From: Turbatrix aceti
Taxonomy: Eukaryota; Nematoda; Chromadorea; Rhabditida; Panagrolaimidae
Direction of reading: 5' to 3'
NCBI GenBank assembly: GCA_963969345.1
Contig: OZ017770.1
Span: 1,311,246-1,375,245 of the forward strand
Length of the DNA stretch: 64,000 nucleotides
This document shows positions 60,628-64,000 of this stretch, in pieces. How positions within the stretch are numbered: the stretch's first letter is position 1; each line of letters opens with the position of its first letter. Position numbers and translations under genes: made by a program. The notes below the pieces were generated by a model. That model was not told the DNA's origin. It worked only from the letters and a program-made list of their open reading frames with translations, and did no database searches.

Positions 60628-60996
60628 AAGTGTGTCTTCGAGTCAATTGTCACCGGTATATTTTTTAATACTGCATTTTTATACAACTTTAAAGATTAGT
60701 GGTTGATAAAAGTTACGTAAAGTGCAGAGGAAGTGGAGGACAATTCGAACAGCTAATCAATTCCGGAAGGATTTTTTTTCCAATGATCAGGCGCAAAGAG
60801 CGAGCAATCGGTGATGGGCCATTAATTAGTCAGCTAATTCATGCCCAGGTAGTGTCGTTGACAACAGGGGGCAGTCGCCAGCAGATAGCTCTGACTAGCG
60901 GTTCTTTCTAAAAAATTTTATTGTTGGTTACCAGCTGCTTTTTTGATCCAAGTGCCTATTGTTTCAAGGTCATTTTTTGATAAATGACAAGTAATT
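60628..60996. other. Intergenic with an orphan open stretch
   Basis: Between the MLT-10-like stop and the endonuclease-like ATG. A protein-like open stretch at about 60696-60850 (YVKCRGSGGQFEQLINSG, FPMIRRKERAIGDGPL, LISQLIHAQ, then a GTAGTG donor) lacks an ATG. It could be a 5' exon of the next gene or a remnant. An acceptor-like GTTTCAAG ends at 60968. Confidence 0.35.
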
Positions 60997-62119
60997 ATGA
61001 TCTCGCCAAGTGAGAACGTTGTATTCGCTATCCCCCTACCCTATACGGAGATCAACTGTGACTGTTCAGGAAATTACGTGCCCGATGTTGATAGGGATAG
61101 CCTTAATCGCATTATTCGGGCCAGTGGTACGATCAAAGGCAAAGAACAGCTTCCAGCAGGTAGTCCACCCTCACCAATGCTACAGAAAGTGCTCCAAAAC
61201 AAATCTGGATTACGCATAGATGCGAGGCAGATCATCCCTGCGACCTGGGGTGGTAGTGGACAACACCCGGACAACCTGGTATTTCCCACAAATCATCAGG
61301 TATTTTGTTCAATTCTTTTTTCGTTGTATCAAAAATGAGTTTTTTTAGCGGAAAAATAATAAACCAATGACTTTGGAAGAAGATATTGCGGATCACCTTC
61401 ATGTTTCTGGAAACATTGTTACATTCTGGTATGAGTTCAAATACGACGGAGACTCATTTATTCCCTCTAAACGCAAACGCTATATTGACATCATCCACAG
61501 CAACGGCTATCCGATGTATTTTCGGAACGGTGTTGAACTTAAAGCTTGGTCAAAGGCTACACGCCTTGACAGCTGCGACAGCGAGAACAGTGAGGACAAG
61601 ATTGAACTGCACATCATACCAGACGCAGTTTTCGAGAGCAATGCCGCCGACAGCCAACCACAAAACACAACTATCAGTTCAAAATCACCAACTGGCAGCG
61701 CTGAACCTGAACCCAAACCAGCTGTGTGTATGAACGTTGCTATTGATACGACGGATAACCATCTACAGATTTCAAAATCAAAAAATATTTCAAAGTTTTT
61801 GTCAGCAGAAACGCTGGTATCCAACAAGTTCATCGACACGTTACCTCTCAAAAAACTATCTGTTGATACTCTTCACACCCTTACTCAAAGCCCACTCCCA
61901 AAAATAGATGGCCGCAAATTGTCGGTCAAGTTTACACCAGCTACAAAAAAATCGGCTGCCATTGATTCTTCGATCCCTAAACAACTTTCGGCAGGAACAT
62001 TACCGGTCGAAAAGTCCCCGCTGGACGACTCTCATCGAGCACACACCTCTTGCTGTCACCTTCCTCCCCGTCAAACCGGAAAGGTTGTTTTTGGTCAACC
62101 CGAGGATGTCTTTATTTGA
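60997..62119 (+). CDS. DNA/RNA non-specific endonuclease-like protein, probably catalytically altered
   Basis: Two exons (60997-61299 and 61349-62119) give 357 residues. Residues about 70-160 resemble the Endonuclea_NS_2 type of beta-beta-alpha-metal nuclease: LRIDARQIIPATWGGSGQHP, DNLVFPTNHQ, then an Asn-Lys stretch, and a later VTFWYEFKYDGDSFIP strand segment. In active members the first motif reads D-x-G-H-[LI]-I followed by GGSG; here the position of the histidine is Gln (ARQII). If the alignment is right, the general base is missing. The C-terminal 190 residues are Ser/Thr/Lys-rich and disordered, with three LS-[AV]-x-TL motifs. No signal peptide is evident at this start, so an upstream exon is possible. 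Family call is from motif pattern only. Confidence 0.5.
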
Positions 62120-62335
62120 TGAACCAACAAATTAGGCAAATCAATAGCTGAAGCAAAAAAAGATGGCAGAAATGTTCTGCGTTGTACGACATTATAACCA
62201 AGACAATTTCGAATTATCATTTATGGTTTGTTCTGTACCGTATGATTAACATAAACACTTATCGCACCAGAACAACGTGACAGTTGTGTCTGACCCGTGT
62301 TATCTTATACAAAAGGGAAAAGGAAAGGAGAATAT

Positions 62336-63504
62336 TTAGGAAACCCTGCGAATTTCAGTGATTTCGTTGTCAATAAGACAGTTCCAGTCCCGGTCGTATG
62401 CCGTTGTGTCGATGCGTGCAGATCGGGCTGTTGAGTAGTCGTAAGGCGGTGGAGCTGAAAAACAGTGGAAAAGTTACTTCTAAGCATAAAAAATTTTAAA
62501 TTCATATTTCATGTGAAAGAAAGAAACGCATGCATAATAAATATATAACGTATGTGCAGCAAACAAATTAATGACCGTGTCATGATCTCCCTTAGCAGCA
62601 AAGGCTGACACAAAATATTTTATTTATTGAAATGTGTACACTTTTGAGCATTCATCTTTTATGCCCTTGTGGTGATGCATTGTTTTTGGGAAAAAAGCTT
62701 TTCGCCTGTCATGTCTTGTCGACTTTCATTCTTTAATCAAAATAACAGCCCCCACAAAAAAACCTAATACGTCACAAAAAGAGTTTTGTATGAATTTGAT
62801 TTGACCCACTCCTATTGTTTCGTGACAAATTGGCATTATGGCTGCCAACCATTTGTGCCTTTGTACTTAAAACAGCTTTTTATTGGGATTCAATTGTCTT
62901 CCCCGGAACAGCAATGCAAAAGCCAGAAGGCAAGGCTTTTCATTGAGAAGCACCGAAGATGTAAAAGCGCAAATCTCTTGCAAATCATAAATCGCATTCG
63001 AGTGCCACTACTTCTACTTCTACTACAATTAGGACATCCTAATGTCCTTTAAGCAGTCTGGAAAAAAGGAAGAAGATTAGCCGTTGTCTTATGTAATGAT
63101 TATTCACAAACTGATGTGAGTCTGATGTGAGAAAAATATAGGAAAACCCATAACTTCAACACAAAATATTTCCCTGGCATGCGAAATTGTCGTTAACAAC
63201 CAAAAAATTGATAATAAAACAGTGAAAAAAATTATACATATTTTGTGTAAGAAACGAACCTTCATACACGGACGGTGGTTTGGGTGGTATCGTATCCACG
63301 GGGTGGTATCGAGAGAGAATTTGTGATGTCGGAGCACCACCAACTGAAATTTCGGTCATAAAATAAGGTACTGGAAGAAAATCGAGCTTACGTTGCTTCG
63401 AACGGTAAAGAGGACATCCACGAATCCTCTTGCAGATCATTGAAATGAATATGATGCTGGCAACGAAAGAGAACACGCAGCAGATGAATATTAAAGCCGA
63501 GTTT
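62336..63504 (-). CDS. Single-pass membrane protein, C-terminal part
   Basis: Two exons are visible: 63504-63260 and 62454-62336, joined in phase 1 across an 805-base intron, giving about 120 residues. The 5' exon(s), presumably with signal peptide and ectodomain, lie upstream of 63504 and were not found before the window end. A TM helix (ALIFICCVFSFVASIIFISM) is followed by a basic stop-transfer CKRIRGC and a Pro/Tyr-rich cytosolic tail with IPPKPPSVYE and a PPPYDY motif of the WW-binding PPxY type, ending EITEIRRVS. TM followed by a Pro-rich PPxY tail recalls Shisa-like or CX-module proteins of nematodes, but the cysteine-rich ectodomain that would prove this is not seen. Other exons could hide in the long intron. 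Confidence 0.55.
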
Positions 63505-64000
63505 CTAAAAAAAATGATTTTCATTAAAAAATGTACATATCGGCATATTGTGAGTCGTTTTTAACTGTAGTTTGATCTTGTTTTTTTATTTGCAAATATC
63601 GTATTCTTTATGCAACGGCATCGTCTTTGCGACTCATCTTAAAATTATTACAATACCCAAGATCTTCTTTCACTTCACTGGTGGTTATTTTCATTTGCAA
63701 AATTAAAAATACAAAAGCGCCGAAGCATTGCAGATTACCCCCAGAGTGAAAAACAAATATTTTTTCCAGCCGCAAATCTTGTGTTTTTTTTCATTGTTAG
63801 AGTTTTTTTGTCTTCTAAACTCAAGGCTAAAGACAAACACCATTACCGGCAATGGTAAACAAAACCATGTACATACATACGTTCGTGGCATTGCCACAGT
63901 TACAAAACCAACGGCACTATCAGTTATTTAATCAAATCACAGACGCCAAGAATAGTGTGTTTTACATCATCAAAAGTTAAACTAACAACGAAATAAAAGC
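63505..64000. other. AT-rich window end, likely intron of the membrane-protein gene
   Basis: No coding exon on either strand. If the gene at 62336-63504 continues upstream, this is intronic or holds very short exons that cannot be seen. Confidence 0.35.

Overview
This window is eukaryotic nuclear DNA that looks nematode, although no species can be named from it. Genes are split by many short introns, mostly about 40-60 bases, with GT donors and T-rich TTTYAG acceptors. Several start codons sit a few to a few tens of bases after an acceptor-like TTTTAG/TTTCAG site, as expected of spliced-leader trans-splicing or a 5' UTR intron. One gene has the decapeptide LSP-repeat domain of the nematode moulting protein MLT-10, another a nematode-type Ly6/ET cysteine module, another an ShK domain. 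Intergenic DNA is AT-rich with many poly-T/poly-A runs. All exon structures below were spliced by hand and have consistent phases, but there is no transcript support.

Layout. 1-851 (-): 5' part of an SLC36-type amino-acid transporter. 2917-4017 (+): mitochondrial citrate carrier (SLC25A1). 4288-4541 (-): small acidic two-exon protein. 9600-12544 (+): Shal/Kv4 potassium channel. 12983-14808 (+): amidophosphoribosyltransferase. 15280-17406 (-): MICAL-like LIM/bMERB protein. 18400-20301 (-): secreted protein with two PAN domains and thrombospondin-like segments. 20786-24378 (-): two pepsin-like aspartic proteases flanking a Ly6/ET-type protein. 24695-24868 (-): tiny ORF. 27140-31836 (+): Mesh-type NIDO-AMOP-VWD-Sushi membrane protein. 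33030-36266 (+): secreted Pro/Ala-rich protein with a Cys-rich tail. 36539-37344 (-): ShK protein. 37819-39872 (-): two tandem tyrosine-rich paralogues. 40288-42523 (-): copine. 43901-45187 (+): unassigned secreted glycoprotein. 45535-47145 (-): KIAA0930 homologue. 48010-48794 (+): RhoGDI. 49577-51023 (-): TOM1. 51485-54360: messy stretch with an orphan exon, a fold-back element, one small intact gene and a frame-broken Cys-rich gene remnant. 56135-57802 (+): GT14 glycosyltransferase. 58205-60627 (+): MLT-10-like protein. 60997-62119 (+): non-specific-endonuclease-like protein. 62336-63504 (-): C-terminal half of a single-pass membrane protein.

The genes do not form a pathway. They mix housekeeping functions (citrate export, purine synthesis, endosomal sorting, Rho control, membrane trafficking), excitability (Shal), and a clear set of secreted, apical or cuticle-type products (PAN/TSP, Mesh, Pro-rich, ShK, MLT-10-like, aspartic proteases) typical of an ecdysozoan epidermis and gut. 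The most unusual parts are the tyrosine-rich pair, the endonuclease-like protein with a probable loss of its catalytic histidine, the protease/Ly6 cluster, and the disturbed 51.4-54.4 kb region.
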